DNA of 64,000 nucleotides. Source: Oxyruncus cristatus (taxonomy: Eukaryota; Chordata; Aves; Passeriformes; Cotingidae). The stretch spans positions 1,617,758 through 1,681,757 of the forward strand of contig VXAY01002116.1 of assembly GCA_013399855.1 (NCBI GenBank). Direction: 5' to 3'. The first letter of the stretch is position 1, and each line of letters opens with the position of its first letter. The position numbers were made by a program, and so were the translations under genes. Positions 24,151 to 36,596 of this stretch are shown here, in pieces. The notes beneath the pieces are model-generated. The model worked only from the letters and a program-made list of their open reading frames with translations, did not search any database and was not told the DNA's origin.

Positions 24151-25682
24151 GGTTTTTCACGTAGTTTTAATTTTTTTTTTTTTTAATACTTTAAATATCT
24201 TTTCCTATTTTACTCTCCTCACTAGAATAGATTCACTGTTCCCTGCTGAACTATGATTCAGCTTTGGTTCTTATTCCAACCTCCCCTGAGGCACCAGCAT
24301 CTACTGGTGCTTTTCCCAATTTATTGCTACCTCTCCATTCCTACTCCCATTGGATGATAGTCCCAACAGTGATTAATCCCTTACTGCGTACTAGGCACTG
24401 TGCAAACATGTGGGCAGAGATTAACATCCCTCTGAAAAGCCTATAACCTAAGGAGATGAAATAAATTAGGAGGTGAAGTGATTTGCCAGGAGGAAAAGCT
24501 GATTTTTGGATTTGCACCTGACGGCGCCAGGTCCCGGTGCCTGGTCATTAATCCCCCGTTACCCAGGGGAAGACGTGTGTTACCTGCTGGAGGTCCACAG
24601 CTGGAAAACCTTCCAGCTCCAGTTTTTCCTACTGCAATTCTGCCAGGGACAAATCCCTCCTTGCATGACACATGGAGTTGTATGAAGTCTCATTACAGAA
24701 AATGTCTTTTGCTGTCGATCTTCCAAAGTGTCGTCACCACCAGCAGGGCATCGGCTTCAGAATGGGGGGACTGTGCTTCCAAAAGCTAATTAAAGTCATT
24801 AGTGTCTCTCTCAGATCAGTTGCCAGAAGCTATCCTTCATGACAGCAACCTCACATTCCCCCTTGTCTGCTTGGGCACATTTAAGAGTCATTCTGAAGTT
24901 TATTATCTACCTTTTAAAAATAATTCATGGTTATTTTATGGTAAGGGGAGACATCTTAAAATGATTATGTATACCCAGATAAGCAATAAAAATCAGTAAG
25001 GTCAAGAAAGAGAGGGCCTGTTTTGAATGTTACAAGTGTTCCATATCTGCTGATGGGTCCAAGTCCAGAACCTTTGCCAAATTCCCTGAAGTTAGATATT
25101 TCTGTTCTCTCTGCCTGTTACAAATGGCAGCCACAACATTGCTCAGTGGGAAGGGGATAGAAAGATGAAAGGGGAATTCTCAACCAGAAAGTAGTCATGA
25201 GACAAAATCACCATTTAGGATTTCTTTTTCTTTGCCCCCAAGTTTCTAATTCTCTCATCCCCCACTGTTCCCAGCTTTGTATCCTTTGGAAATAGATAGA
25301 AACAAGAGTTTCATGCAAGCTGGTCTATGTCTATTTGTGATATGGATAAAAACACTGACAGCTATTTATACTGCTTATCTGAATACTAAAGAGTAGAGCT
25401 GCACTAAGGCCCTGAACAGAGAAGGGTGGTTTAGTTCACCGAACACACCATCAATAAATCAAAATACTGCTGCTCTCCTCTGAACCCTTACTTGTCCTGT
25501 CTATTTAAAGTATGTTATATTTGCCTTCACTCTCTGGTACAGTGGATCCTCCAGGTGCTGACATGAGGCATTTCAAGATTTGTAAGCCACAATACACCTG
25601 CAAAGTGCTGGGTGATTGCTGCGGGAGGTGCATTCATTTCAGCTTTGCTGAGAGCTGCTTGCTAGGAGCATTTGTAGGGAAC
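24151..25682. other. Gene-free sequence with one old SINE relic
   Basis: Contains the MIR-like relic at 24380-24560 and a poly(T) run near 24171-24184. Nothing else is recognised. Confidence 0.45.
24380..24560 (-). mobile_element. MIR-like or related ancient SINE/LINE relic
   Basis: Starts with a ggcactgtgcaaacatgtgg-type word and aagcctataacctaaggag, then aggaggtgaagtgatttgcc and tggatttgcacctgacgg. The second half fits the reverse complement of MIR (GAGGTTAAGTGACTTGCCC ... GGATTTGAACCCAG). The first half may be another ancient element. Confidence 0.5.
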
Positions 25683-25930
25683 GGCTTCAAGGTGAAGGAG
25701 AGTAGATTAAAATTAGATATTAGGAAGAAATTCTTTACTGTGAGGGTGGTGAAGGCCTGGCACAGGTTGTTCAGAGAAACTGTGGCTGCCCCATCCCTGG
25801 AAGTGTTCAGCGCCAGGTTGGATGGGGCTCTGAGCAGGCTGGTCTAGTGGAAGGTGTCCTTGCCCATGGCAGGGGGTTGAAAGTAGATGATCTTTAAGGT
25901 CCCTTTCACCCCAAACTATTCTGTGATTTT
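25683..25930 (+). mobile_element. CR1 LINE 3' end fragment
   Basis: Contains attagatattaggaagaaat, ggtggtgaaggcctggcaca, ctgccccatccctggaagtg, a cttgcccatggcaggggg block and a tail reduced to attctgtgatttt. Confidence 0.95.
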
Positions 25931-26959
25931 GGCAGTGAAATCAAGTGGCTAAAAAGAAGGATTTGGGGCTACTGTGAACAATTCTTTGTGTGGCTGATGG
26001 CTTTCACTGATGTGCTGAAAACATGGTTCTAATAATTAAATTCATTTGGATATTTTATACAGAGTCTTGGTTTAGTTCTGTAATAATAAAATCCAGTTTT
26101 TCTTCTGTTTGCAGCAATTTAACTCTTACTGGAAGAAGAATTTCTGCTCTACTTCTGCTTTCTGCTTACTGATTATCTCTAGTGCTATCTATTAAATGGA
26201 TTTATCCACGCATACCATTTTTAAAAAGCATGGAAGCACTGCAATTTCTCTATATTTGTAAGTATATAAAATTAGAAGATGTGAATCTATGAGTCCTAAG
26301 TGATTAAACTGTGGCTGAAGTTGCTTAACAACCCCCTTGTGCTCTGGCTGTTTAGATGGGATGGCTTTTCAGGTCTCAAGTAGCTCTGCCAAAGTCTCCT
26401 GCTCTTACTCTGGTTCTCCTGAGCCAAAGGTGCAGCTCCCATTAGTGAGGATTATTGGCAGCAATGGTAATGGAGAACTGAGGTCTCCGAGCACAGCCCT
26501 GGCTGCAGGAGTTTGCCTGCAGTGCCTGGGTGAGCAGCAGAAGACCCATCACCCTGCTTGGCCTCCGGCCAAGACTGGTTGCTGGTGGCACTTCCCTCAG
26601 TAACCATTTCAGGGTGCTCTCCTGGGCACCAGGAGAAACTCCAGGCAGAATCTCATTTTTTTTTTTTCTCCAAGACCTATAAAATTACAGTGTTTTCTGG
26701 CTGTGAGCACTGGTCATGCTTCTGACACTGCAGGGTAAGGATCTTGCCCACAGGCTCCTGATGGAGATTCCAGAGGTTTCCTTTCCCCTCAGCAAAGGCT
26801 GCTGCCAAGGGCCACACATTAGCTGTTGGCTGTCCTTGTGTCAGGTGACTCTTTGAGAGATCATCCCCCACCCAAAATAACTTACACACAGATTTTTGAT
26901 ACTTGTCCCCTTAAGAAGAGGAGGGGAGTCCAAAGCTGGCTGTGTCACTCGGGAAGGAG
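25931..26959. other. Gene-free unique sequence
   Basis: No gene or repeat is recognised. A plus-strand open frame at 26337-26603 has no domain. Confidence 0.45.
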
Positions 26960-27189
26960 GCATTTATATTAGATCTTAGGGAAAAATTCGTTCCTGTAAT
27001 GGTGGTGAGGCCCTGGCACAGGTTGCCCAGAGAAACTGTGGCTGCCCCATCCCTGGAAGTGTTCAACGCCAGGTTGGATGGGGCTTTGAGCAACCTGGTG
27101 TAGTTGAAGGTGTCCCTGCCCATGGCAGGGGGGTTGGAATGAAATGATCTTTAATGTCCGTTCCAAACCAGTCTGGGATTCTTTGATTC
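26960..27189 (+). mobile_element. CR1 LINE 3' end fragment
   Basis: Contains ggtggtgaggccctggcaca, ctgccccatccctggaagtg, ccctgcccatggcaggggg and a degraded tail gggattctttgattc. Same tail class as the copy at 25683. Confidence 0.95.
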
Positions 27190-28506
27190 ACCCAAGTTAA
27201 TGTCCTTGATTAAAGAGTTAACCCACTTTTTTCCTCAGCCTAGCTCCTCAGACAGCTGTAGCTATCTGCCTACTCCCCATTCCAGCTCTCTTCCAGCTGA
27301 ATCTCTGTTCTCCAAGTGCTCCACGTGCTCTGGACCATCCCAAGGCACCTGTAAGAGGGGGATCCCCGTTGGTCCCCAGCCAAGACAGTCTGTGATCATT
27401 GCTTCTGCTCAGAGGTGCCAGTGATTCCAGCATAGCAAAGAGCAGCTCTGTGTGGTTTTGCTCAGAAACGATGAAGGAAAGAATGTTCTTTAGGACTGAC
27501 TCCTACAATGAGCATCTTCCATTCTGATGGAAGGTCCTGGTCCAGTTCCAGCCTCTCTTTGGGTGGATGCAACCTCTTTCCTGCTCGGACAGGGTACATA
27601 ACAAGAACATTTCCAGGTTTTGGGTGCGTTGCTGCTCAGTCTGGATCTGCTCAAATTCCTTGAAATAACCATTTAACCCCAAATACCAACAAAAGCTCCT
27701 GCAAGCCTGATCCCTGCCATGCAGGAAGGCTGTACCTGCTGCAGCTGAGCCACCCTTCTCAGGACAGCCACCTCTGCAGCCATCCTGGAGGGAAACAGCA
27801 GTCCAGCCACATTCGTCAGCTCCTAGTGAATGAATGCAGTTGCTCTGTGCATCCTTCACCTAATGACAGGCTACTTTCAAATGTTTTATAGCTTTTTCTT
27901 CCTTTGTTTTTTTTTTTTTTTTTTGGTAGTAGGAAGCACCCTTCCAGTGAACATAAGACTATTTGATGTTACAATAAACCATTCTGCTGGCTCAAATCAA
28001 AGATGAGGCACCGAGGTGTTGTAAAAATCTTTGAGTCAACGAAAGACAGCTGGTTGAATCATTTCCCAGATTTTCATATGACTCATAAATTTGTTACATA
28101 GTGAGGAAATTCCCTGAAAGCTTCTTGGCAGGCACTACCAGTCTGACCAGTAGCTAAGAAACACATAACCTTCCAGTTACAGGGAGGGAATGGTGTGGGG
28201 AGGAAACAAAGAACACTCTGCCTTCAGGTTTGAGCATGGGGTCAGCTGGAAATGAGTTCCTGACACCAAAGCCAGAATCCTTCTGCACGAGGGGGCAGGA
28301 CATTTAAGGGACAGTTCTTGGTTGTAATGACTGTGTCCAGAAGAGTGTGTGTCCTTCCTCTCTCTGTCCTTCCACCATACACCCCACTGCACTTGTGCAC
28401 AGAAACACACGTGTACAGACTCCACGGGGGTGACCTGGTGGTGCAGATACCTGTGGATCAGTCAAATACCTGAAATTAGACTTTGTTCCTGTTAAACAAG
28501 AACCAT
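27190..28506. other. Gene-free unique sequence
   Basis: A poly(T) run lies near 27907-27924. No gene or repeat family is recognised. Confidence 0.45.
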
Positions 28507-28693
28507 AAAATCATAGAATGGTTTGGGCTGAAGAGAATTTATCATCTAATTCCAACCTCCCTGCCATGGGCATGGACACCTTCTATGAGACCAGGTTGCT
28601 CAAAACCGCATCTAATGTGGCCTCTAACACTTCCAGGGATGGGGCAGCCACAGCATCTCTGGACAATCTGTTTCAGTGTCTCACCACCCTGTT
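28507..28693 (-). mobile_element. CR1 LINE 3' end fragment
   Basis: Reverse-complement CR1: aaatcatagaatggtttggg, ctgccatgggcatggacacc, ccagggatggggcagccaca, tttcagtgtctcaccaccct. Confidence 0.94.
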
Positions 28694-30113
28694 AGGGCTA
28701 GTAAAGCACTGGAACATGACAGGCAGCCCAAATTCTTTCCTGTTTGGGCATCTAATCTAATGACAAAATTGCAGATGTTTCTCTTACCAAGATCCACATT
28801 TCTTTGGGTAACTAATGATAAGCACCTTGGAGAGCCCCTAAAGGAAAAAACTTGCCTACCATGGGTAGGTAGGTAGGTTGGGTGTTGTGTTTGGGGCTGT
28901 TTGTGTGTACTTATGTTCCCTGCAAGACCTTCAAAGGTTTTTTTTTCTCTCACCACTGACTGTACGTGGACAGAAAGGGTTTCCTTCAAGAAAACCAAAT
29001 AATTAGACACCTGTAGTCTTGGCACAGACTGAGGCCTCAGTAACGTGGACCTCAGCTCCCTTATGTAGCCTACCCAAAATTAAGCAGTCTGAATAAACCC
29101 CAGTGACCATCTGTGTTGACACAAGCTCTGGGACAAGATCTTACCTGGCACCTCAGACATCTTTTGAGCCTGGAGTTGTCTCTATTAACCCAGAAAAATG
29201 GAGTTCATCCACAAAACTCCCCCAGCTTCAGATGCTGCTGGTGCAGACAATTGCATCTGAACTGCTCAGTTATCCCTTCTTTGTGCCCAGAGGAGAGGAA
29301 GAACAGGTTCCTCTCATCCCGAGCTATTGAAGCTCCATGTGGCCTCAGGTATCATACAGATGAGCTCTCAATAATTTTTTTTCATGTCCCTCTGATATAT
29401 AAACAATAAAACCCGGGACACACTGCTGACAGTTGGGGTGTAAAATCATTAGTAGCTCTATGGTAAAACTCAACAATGCAGCATTTTGTTGTTCTGTTGG
29501 GTCTCTAAGCTCTGCACCTTGTTGTCTTGGTGATCCTGTTGACAGAGACTCTTGCACAAGGGCAGTGCATGTCTCAGGTTGTAGGAGAGAGGTTGAGGTG
29601 CTTCGAGGTGTTGTCAGGTCAACTCAGGGCCTTTCCCCATCACTTGGACCACGGGAGTGTCCCACAAACTCACAAACCACAAGGAGTATTTGCAGTTGGC
29701 TCCAGCGTGTTGCATTGGGTGATGGAAGTGAGAGTGTCCAGCTCAGAGAGAGTGAAGATGATGGGGCCACCTTGCAGAGACCTGGGGGCCACCAGAGAGA
29801 CATGGGCTCGGGTTTGGGGCCCCTCAGCTCAGATACTTTAACTAGTGCTCCAGAAGCTGTGCGACCTGGCAAACCACCACATGCAGTTTGCACACATTTA
29901 ATTAATTCATTAGCTAATTCAACAGCCGTGGACAATCACGTATAAAAGTTCCACCAGTGTCCCAGTGTGTGAGCACACACAGGCACAGGCACATCCAATG
30001 GAACGCCGCCCCCGGCTCCCCAAATCCTGCTGTGCTTAAAAAGGCCAAAGGAGACACAAATGACATTTTGTTTCTTCCACGGGGGGAAAAAAAAAAAAAA
30101 AAAAAAAAAAAAA

Positions 30114-30211
30114 NNNNNNNNNNNNNNNNNNNNNNNNNNNNNNNNNNNNNNNNNNNNNNNNNNNNNNNNNNNNNNNNNNNNNNNNNNNNNNNNNNNNNNN
30201 NNNNNNNNNNN
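30114..30211. other. Assembly gap (98 N) beside poly(A)
   Basis: Runs of N preceded by G6 and a 27-base A run (30087-30113). After the gap, a near-identical motif recurs (ttcttgcccccgggg followed by a 27-base A run, 30243-30269). The gap is probably a collapsed or duplicated homopolymer-containing unit. Confidence 0.95.
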
Positions 30212-32331
30212 ACAACAAATAACTTTTTTCTTGCCCCCGGGGAAAAAAAAAAAAAAAAAAAAAAAAAAATCACTTGCAAACCCTGAGCAGAAAGAATGGA
30301 TTGCATTTCAGGGACTTGTTTGTTCACCCAAAGCTCAAAAGATTTAAGAGTTTAAATAAAATGTCTGAATGAGGCTCCGTGTGTGTGAGAGCCTCTGAAA
30401 TGCTCTTTTTAAGAGACAGACGTCTGACGCCTCGGAGGAGCTGCTCGGTGGCTCAGAGGGGTTTAGCAGCTTCAGAGCAATTAAAGCTGATCAGGGCTTC
30501 AAGCCAGTTGACAACACAGAAAATCCTGCCCAGTGTAGCCCTCCAAAACGCTTCCCCGTGTCACATATTTGTCACAACTTTTAGCTCCAAATTGCAGCCT
30601 GAAACACGCATCCAATCGCCAGGTTTAGGAGGAAAAATGTTCCTAGGAATTCAGAAACTTTACCAAAACGTTCTCCTGACTGCTTTCCAGATTGAGCCTC
30701 TTTTTTTTTTTTCTTTCTCTCTTTCTTTTGGTTGCTTTAATTTACTAGCAGAAGCAAAGGCAAATAGTTTAATCATAACCATCCCTAGGGGCAATTTAGA
30801 ATCATTTTCTCATTAGTGCCTATAATATGGAGTATAAGTAATGTTCAATCAGATGGTTGCTACAAAGGCCTGTGCAGACACTGAAATAAATGCACTCCTA
30901 AGCCATGAATAGCTGAATGAGAATAATCTTGTCTTTTTGTATCTTGCTTCTTTGCTGGTGGGTGAATAGGATTTTTTCCCCTTCCTTTATTTTCTTTCTG
31001 GTTTGGGGGGAATGAATCAAACTTTCTCCTAAATAGTAAAATCAAGTTATAGAAATGGAGGGATTCCAAGACTATTAAGGCTCCAAGGAGTTCAGTCACA
31101 GACAGCCAAAGGCAGGAAGCATTTGAAGAGGGAGAGGAAAATAAAAACACGAGGGAGCAGGAAGTACGTGCTCCATAAAGATGACTTAACTGGGAGACAT
31201 GTGTCACACATCCACAGGAATGGGCCAACAGGAGTACCTGAGGGTATTTTGGGGGAGACAGCAGCTTCAAAGGCTTCTTCTTCCCCAAAAGCTTCTCCTC
31301 CAGTGATGCAATTAGCTCCCTCCCCAATTATATCATACCTTTGAAGTCAGGTCATGGAAATTGCTCCAGTTAAAAAGCAAGCTGTGAGGACACACAATGG
31401 TGGGGCAGGATCTTCTTGCACCATCTCTCCTGCCAAAGCTGGCACACATGGGATTACACCTCAGATGGGTAGATAAACTAATTAAAATGCCTGTTACTTG
31501 GGTGGCCACCAGCTCAGTGGTCCTCTGGCTCCTGTCAGGTGGGATGGGCTGCTCAGTTACAGCTACACCACTTACCTGGGTTCTCATGGATCATAGTGAC
31601 CATGATAGGGAGCCCAAAGAGCACTGCCCGTGATTCTGGCACAAGCTGGATGCTGAGGAACGTAAATGCTTTCCTCTTCCCAGAGAAAAAAATCAGTAGG
31701 TCCCCTAATTTTGTGCCTTTCTCTGTATTTCTCTCTTGCCATGCTCAAGGTGGTACCTGCTCACTTTGATGGAACCAGTCTTGGAGAAGGGTAAATTCTG
31801 GTACTTCCTACTTTCCATCTGGCCCCAGGGTGGTGACTGGGACTGGATGTTGTCTCTTGCATAGAGAAATGTCTACATAAAAAAAAAAAGTAGTATCTTC
31901 ACCGGCCTGTTTTTTATGGGTTGGAAGAGATACTGGTGCTGCTCCCAGCATCCACAGAGATCAAAGGTAGGAAATTGGACTCCACAGCAAGGGGGTTTGC
32001 AGATCGTTTTTCAGGATCATTCAGTGAGAGTTTGAACCTCCCAAGTTTCACTTAATTCTTCATAACTAAATAAAACCAAAAATTCAAAGTGAAACCCAAC
32101 CCAGAAATCCACGTTCAGCTTGGGTTTGGATGGAAACCAAAGGAAATCATTTAATCCCAACATGGTTTCTACCAGAAGCTCTGCTTTGGTCTGGGTTTGG
32201 TTGAAGCTCAGCTTTTGCTTCCCTTTGCTGAACAGTTCATGTAAACTATAGGATAAGAAGAAACAAATTCAGGAAATACATGTGTATTTTCCTTTAACGG
32301 TTTGAAAAATATCTCCTGAATTCTATCAAAC

Positions 32332-32377
32332 ACATCAGTTCCATGAAATACATCAGTTCCAGGAAATACATCAGTCC
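32332..32377. repeat. Short tandem repeat, 18-base period
   Basis: About 2.5 copies of acatcagttccatgaaat, starting at 32332, 32350 and 32368. Confidence 0.85.
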
Positions 32378-33090
32378 AAACTCTGGAAAGAAGAGAAATT
32401 TGTCACTGTTTATCTTCAACACAAATACAGATATCCCAGCACCAGAAGAACTCGGATATGTAGCCTGCAATTTTTTCCCATAGGTAAAAGAAAAAGGCAA
32501 CTCCAAAATGGATTGTTTGGTTTGATAAACAAAAATGCAAGGCCTAAATAATGTAATAAAGAAGGTTTCGTCTCATTTTTACAGTGTGTGAGGGAAGCAA
32601 AAACACTACTGCTACAACAGACTTGAGGAATTTTCTTCCTGGATCTTAAAAATGATGGGGTTATAACAGTGTCCTATCGGGCAACAGATTAAGGACAAGC
32701 GTAAACAGTGTCTTATCTCACGGATCACGGCAAGGGAAACTCCATTAAATAAGAAGATGGCAGGACAGTTCAGACTGTGTGTTAGTAGTGAGTAATGGGT
32801 GTGGAAAGTGGATGTTTTGTATTTTAGTATGTGTTTGTCCCACGAGAGACTGTCCAACAGAGACACTTTTATGAGACAGGCTTGTCCAGCTCATATTCCT
32901 CATATCTGCTTGGCCATGAGAATATGGAGCCTCATAGGAAGGGACAAGAAAACATAATTTATGCTAATGGGAAGAGCAGTTCTGTGTAGGATTATTTAGT
33001 TCAACCAACAATTAGGGGCAGCCTGAACTCAGAAGAAGCACTTGCTCCTTTGGGCTCACAGTTGCTGTCAGCAGATCTGGACTACACCAG

Positions 33091-33215
33091 GCCAGGTGGG
33101 ACAAGGCTTTGAGCAACTTGGGATAGTGGAAGGTGTCCCTGCCCGTGGCAGGGGCTTGGAATGAGATGGTCTTTGAGGTCCCTTCTAACCCAAACCATTC
33201 TCTGATTCTATGATG
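33091..33215 (+). mobile_element. CR1 LINE 3' tail fragment
   Basis: Contains aaggctttgagcaacttggg, ccctgcccgtggcagggg, cccttctaacccaaacc and tctgattctatgatg. Confidence 0.93.
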
Positions 33216-34247
33216 CTACTGTAAATTGGTATTCTCCTTTGGGCATGCTGGGTGGCAAAAATACTTGCTTTCAGAGTTTGGGGTATGATTGTTACCCCAC
33301 AGGGAGCACTGGGCATCTGTGAGTTTTGTGCTTGGCAAACTCACACCCTGGAGATATTTCTTGGAAATTCCACTCACTGACTTTTTGGTTGTTTCTCCAC
33401 AGATTCCTCATTAATATATTCTCCACTAATAAATCTTTTCATTGCTCAACCAGCTCTGTAGAAAACAACAGTACTGCTCTGGGAGTGTTTGATTGCGACA
33501 TTTTTTCCTACAGGAATAATTATCATCCAATAAAGTTGGAAGGAGCTTGGCAGAGCAAAATCCTCCGCTGGGATTGGATCCTCTTGAAAAGACTCACATT
33601 AATTTCGCCTTTGCCATGATTTGATTAGCTCTTGTTTCACATGTGGTTGAGCTTCAAAACAGAGATTTATATCTGTGCAGCTAACCTGTGCTGCAGCACT
33701 TGTTACTCATTTTGACTTTATTTAATACACTGAATGCAGCACATAAGCATATTTTAAACATGTAAAATAGCACACTTGGAGAAAATATTTAAAATACTGA
33801 CTCACACACATGATGCTGTTGTGCTTCTCTTCTCACACTGACTGTATGCAAAAACATAATGTGCTTTGGCCAGGCCATTGTCAGAACAGACAGGGAATAA
33901 TTACTGCAGCCATTTGTTCTGTCACAGAGGAGATAAAAATAACTCATGAGTCATGACAACACTGTGGAGCCAAACCCTGCATCCTATTTGCCATTTTCTA
34001 GCCTCTGCAGAGAAGAAAAGATGTGATTTTGAGCAATGACCTGGCACTATCTTCAGTCCCTCCGTGGTGTTTACACAGCCAGGAGAGCCGGTGTCTGGCA
34101 CTGCTTTTAACGGAGCGCAGACGTGGCTTGAGGGGAGGGTGTCCTGCCTCGGGCTGCGGAAATGGGGTGTTGCTGGATGGAGCTGGGAAGGGTTTGTGCT
34201 CATCAGGAGATAGGGCTGCAGGGCAGAGACACAACCTCAGCACGGGT
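33216..34247. other. Gene-free unique sequence
   Basis: No gene or repeat is recognised. AT-rich non-repetitive DNA near 33690-33800 and an AP-1-like TGAGTCA word near 33948-33954 are possible regulatory features, unsupported otherwise. Confidence 0.4.
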
Positions 34248-34615
34248 GAGGCACCTCGAGTCCTGTGTCCAGTTCTGGGCCCCCAAGTTCAGGAAGGACA
34301 TTGAAGTGCTGGAGCAAGTCCAGAGAAGGGCAACAGAGCTGGGGAAGGGTCTGGAGCACAAGTCTGATGAGGAGCAGCTGAGGGAGCTGGAGGGGCTCAG
34401 CCTGGAGAAAAGGAAACTCGAGGGGAGGGAGCTTATTGCTCTCTTCAGCTCCCTGAAAGGAGGTTGTAGCCAGGTTGTAGCCAGTCCCTTCTCCCAGAAA
34501 ATGAGAGTTAGGACAAGAGGCCACAGTCTTGAGCTGCACCAGGGGAGGTTTATGTTGGACATTAGGAAGAAATTCTTCACAAAAAGGGTGATTAGATATG
34601 GGAATGGGCTGCCCA
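34248..34615 (+). mobile_element. CR1 LINE ORF2 C-terminal fragment lacking its 3' tail
   Basis: The frame still reads a CR1 ORF2 C-terminus: [20 protein letters not shown], then LRELEGLSLEKRKLEGREL, a CSQVV and LDIRKKFFTKRV block. It stops at gaatgggctgccca, where an oppositely oriented CR1 begins. The expected 3' tail of this copy is not found further right. Confidence 0.93.
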
Positions 34616-35022
34616 TCATAGAAAATATCCTAAGTTGGAAGGGACCCACAAGTATCATCAAAGTCCAGCCCCAGACACAACAACCCCAAGAATCCCACCA
34701 TGTGCCTGAGAGTGTTGTCCAAATGTTTCTTGAACTCTGGAAGGCTTGGTGCTGTGATCTCTTCCCTGGAGAAGCTGTTCCAGTGCTCAACCACCCTCTG
34801 GGTGAAGAACCTTTTCCTAATTTACAACCTAAATCTCCCCTAACATAGCTTTACACCATTCCCTTCAGCCCTGTCACCAGAGAGAAGAAATCAGTGCCTG
34901 CACCTCCACTTCCCTTCTGAGGAAGTTGTAGACTGCAATGAGGTCAGCCCTCAGCCTCTTTTTCTCCAGTTTGAAGAAGCCAAGTGACCTCAGCCTCTCC
35001 AGACGTGACCGTGCCCTGCACG
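34616..35022 (-). mobile_element. CR1 LINE fragment, different tail class
   Basis: Reverse-complement CR1: tcatagaaaatatcctaagt, tggaagggacccacaagtat, ccaccatgtgcctgagagtg, ggaaggcttggtgctgtgat, tttttctccagtttgaagaa. The tail class (rc TTGTGGGTCCCTTCCAACTT) is that of the copy at 40933. Confidence 0.93.
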
Positions 35023-35840
35023 GAGCACCCTGTGACCTCAGGGGGGCAGGCAGCAAGCAGTGAACAGCCCTGGACTCTACATCCAGGCCTGAGGACTGCT
35101 CAGATATTTTTCATTTTACAGTGACTGGATATAAATAGACAAAGAGAAACCTGGCCACAGTCTCCTAATCTCTTCCTTGAAGTGCTCCTGTCTACCTGGT
35201 CTAGGAAGGGATGAAGAGGAGTTGAGTGCCTTGTTGCTACATCACAAAACTAGGCAGCTCCTGCTCCAGGCATTGCTCAGCAGCAGATAATTATGAGGGT
35301 GAGTGTCTTCCAGTTGTGGCCGTCCCTTCCCTTGTTTTCTATTGGGCCAAGTTCTCTGTCGAGGAGCTTTGAGACAGAGATGGCCAAAGACCAAATACGT
35401 CACCTGAGCCCCATCATCTGTGGGAGTGTGGTGATGCCAGACAGAAGGCATTTGAGGTCAGCCCTGCATGTGTTACATGAGCACAAAAGCATCAGGACTC
35501 ACTTTTTATTATTATTTTTTTTTTTTGATCTCACTGGCACACATCTCGTGTGTCAGGTTGTTCCTTCACACATACACATGTGTGCACTTCATTACTGCTC
35601 CTTGTCTCCCTCCCTTCCTCTGCCTTGCCCTGCTTCCCTGCTGTATCCTCCTTCCACCCTGGGGCTTGGAAGCTGCGCTCAGCCTCTGGAAGGAAACTGC
35701 TTCCATCTGTGGGCTCTGACAGGCTCTCAGCCACTGAGCAGCTGTTCTTGGGCTTCTGCTCCCTAAACCAGGGTGGGGAAAGGCTGATCCGTGCTGAGCA
35801 CTGTCTTTTGAAGGGGTTACCAGAGCCTGGGTTTGGAGGC
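35023..35840. other. Gene-free unique sequence
   Basis: A T-run lies at about 35514-35526. Open frames at 35293-35766 and elsewhere have no domain. Nothing else is recognised. Confidence 0.45.
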
Positions 35841-36070
35841 CACCATGTGCCTGAGAGAGCTGTCCAAACGCTTCTTGAGCTCTGTCAGGCTTGGTGCTGT
35901 GACCACTGCCCTGGGGAGCCTGTTCAGTGCCCAATCACCCTCTAGCTGAAGAACCTTTGCCTAAAAGTCAATCTAAGCCTCCCCTGACACAGCTTCATGC
36001 CATTCCCTCGAGTCCTGTCACTGATCATCAGAGAGATAAGTGCCTGCCTCTCCTCGAAGATGCAAACCTC
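35841..36070 (-). mobile_element. CR1 LINE internal fragment (tail lost)
   Basis: Reverse-complement CR1 that starts at ccaccatgtgcctgagagag and continues through ctctgtcaggcttggtgctg and tgaagaacctttgcctaaaa. The terminal octamer part is absent. It closely matches the internal part of the copy at 34616. Confidence 0.9.
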
Positions 36071-36596
36071 TAAGGTGTCCTAGGAGGTGCCTCCCAGCCA
36101 GCTGGCATCTCTTGACCTCTCCTGGTCAAGCCTTTGTGGGCATCTTTTGCTTGGTGCTTCCAGGACATGTGTCTGCCTGGCTCAAGCTTTGCTGTGAACC
36201 CTTGTTTTGGCTGATTCAGCAGTTTCTTCAATTACTCTCACAGCCACATCGGCTTGGCCGTGCTCCTGGGATCCCTCGTTCCTGCTGGAAGCAGGGGAGG
36301 CAGACAGACGTTGGAGCATTCCCTGGTGATGCACAATCCGCCTCCTGCGGTCACTGGGTGACTGTAAAACTAAATCAGATCCTTGCTGTTAACCAAAAGG
36401 CATCTGCAATAAAAGGAAGTTAAACACAGTGCTGGAGGGGTTGTTTTGTTGCTAAAAACAGGTTAGGAAAAATGCTAAAAACTCGCAAGGAAAATGGATT
36501 CACTATTCTATCTCCACTCTCACGATTAAGTTCAACCCCAGTTTAATGTGATTTAGAATCAGGTGGGATATTTTATGTCGATTGTAGGTTCAAGGA

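Larger units (their letters stand above)
28694..33090. other. Gene-free sequence with an assembly gap
   Basis: Holds the gap at 30114-30211, an 18-base tandem repeat at 32332-32377 and a short GGTA repeat near 28863-28876. The AT-rich parts near 30780-30860 look non-repetitive. No exon is recognised; open frames spanning the gap are artefacts of N and poly(A). Confidence 0.45.

Noticed and set aside
29433..29945. 170-codon plus-strand frame
   Set aside because: No recognisable domain, overlaps other frames on both strands, and no splice or promoter context.
29941..29948. TATA-like word (tataaaag) as a promoter
   Set aside because: No transcribed unit, initiator or coding exon follows, and the sequence soon runs into an assembly gap.
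29914..30347. 137-, 109- and 95-codon frames across the assembly gap
   Set aside because: They consist of N and poly-Lys or poly-Phe from A/T runs; no real coding content.
30860..31327. 155-codon minus-strand frame
   Set aside because: Low-complexity composition and no domain; likely chance.
33085..33104. CR1 boundary signals or target site duplications around fragments
   Set aside because: 5'-truncated CR1 copies normally lack target duplications, and exact 5' edges cannot be fixed by eye.
34162..34848. 228-codon open frame as a protein gene
   Set aside because: It runs through a CR1 ORF2 C-terminus and then into a CR1 on the opposite strand; the frame is a chance fusion of transposon relics.
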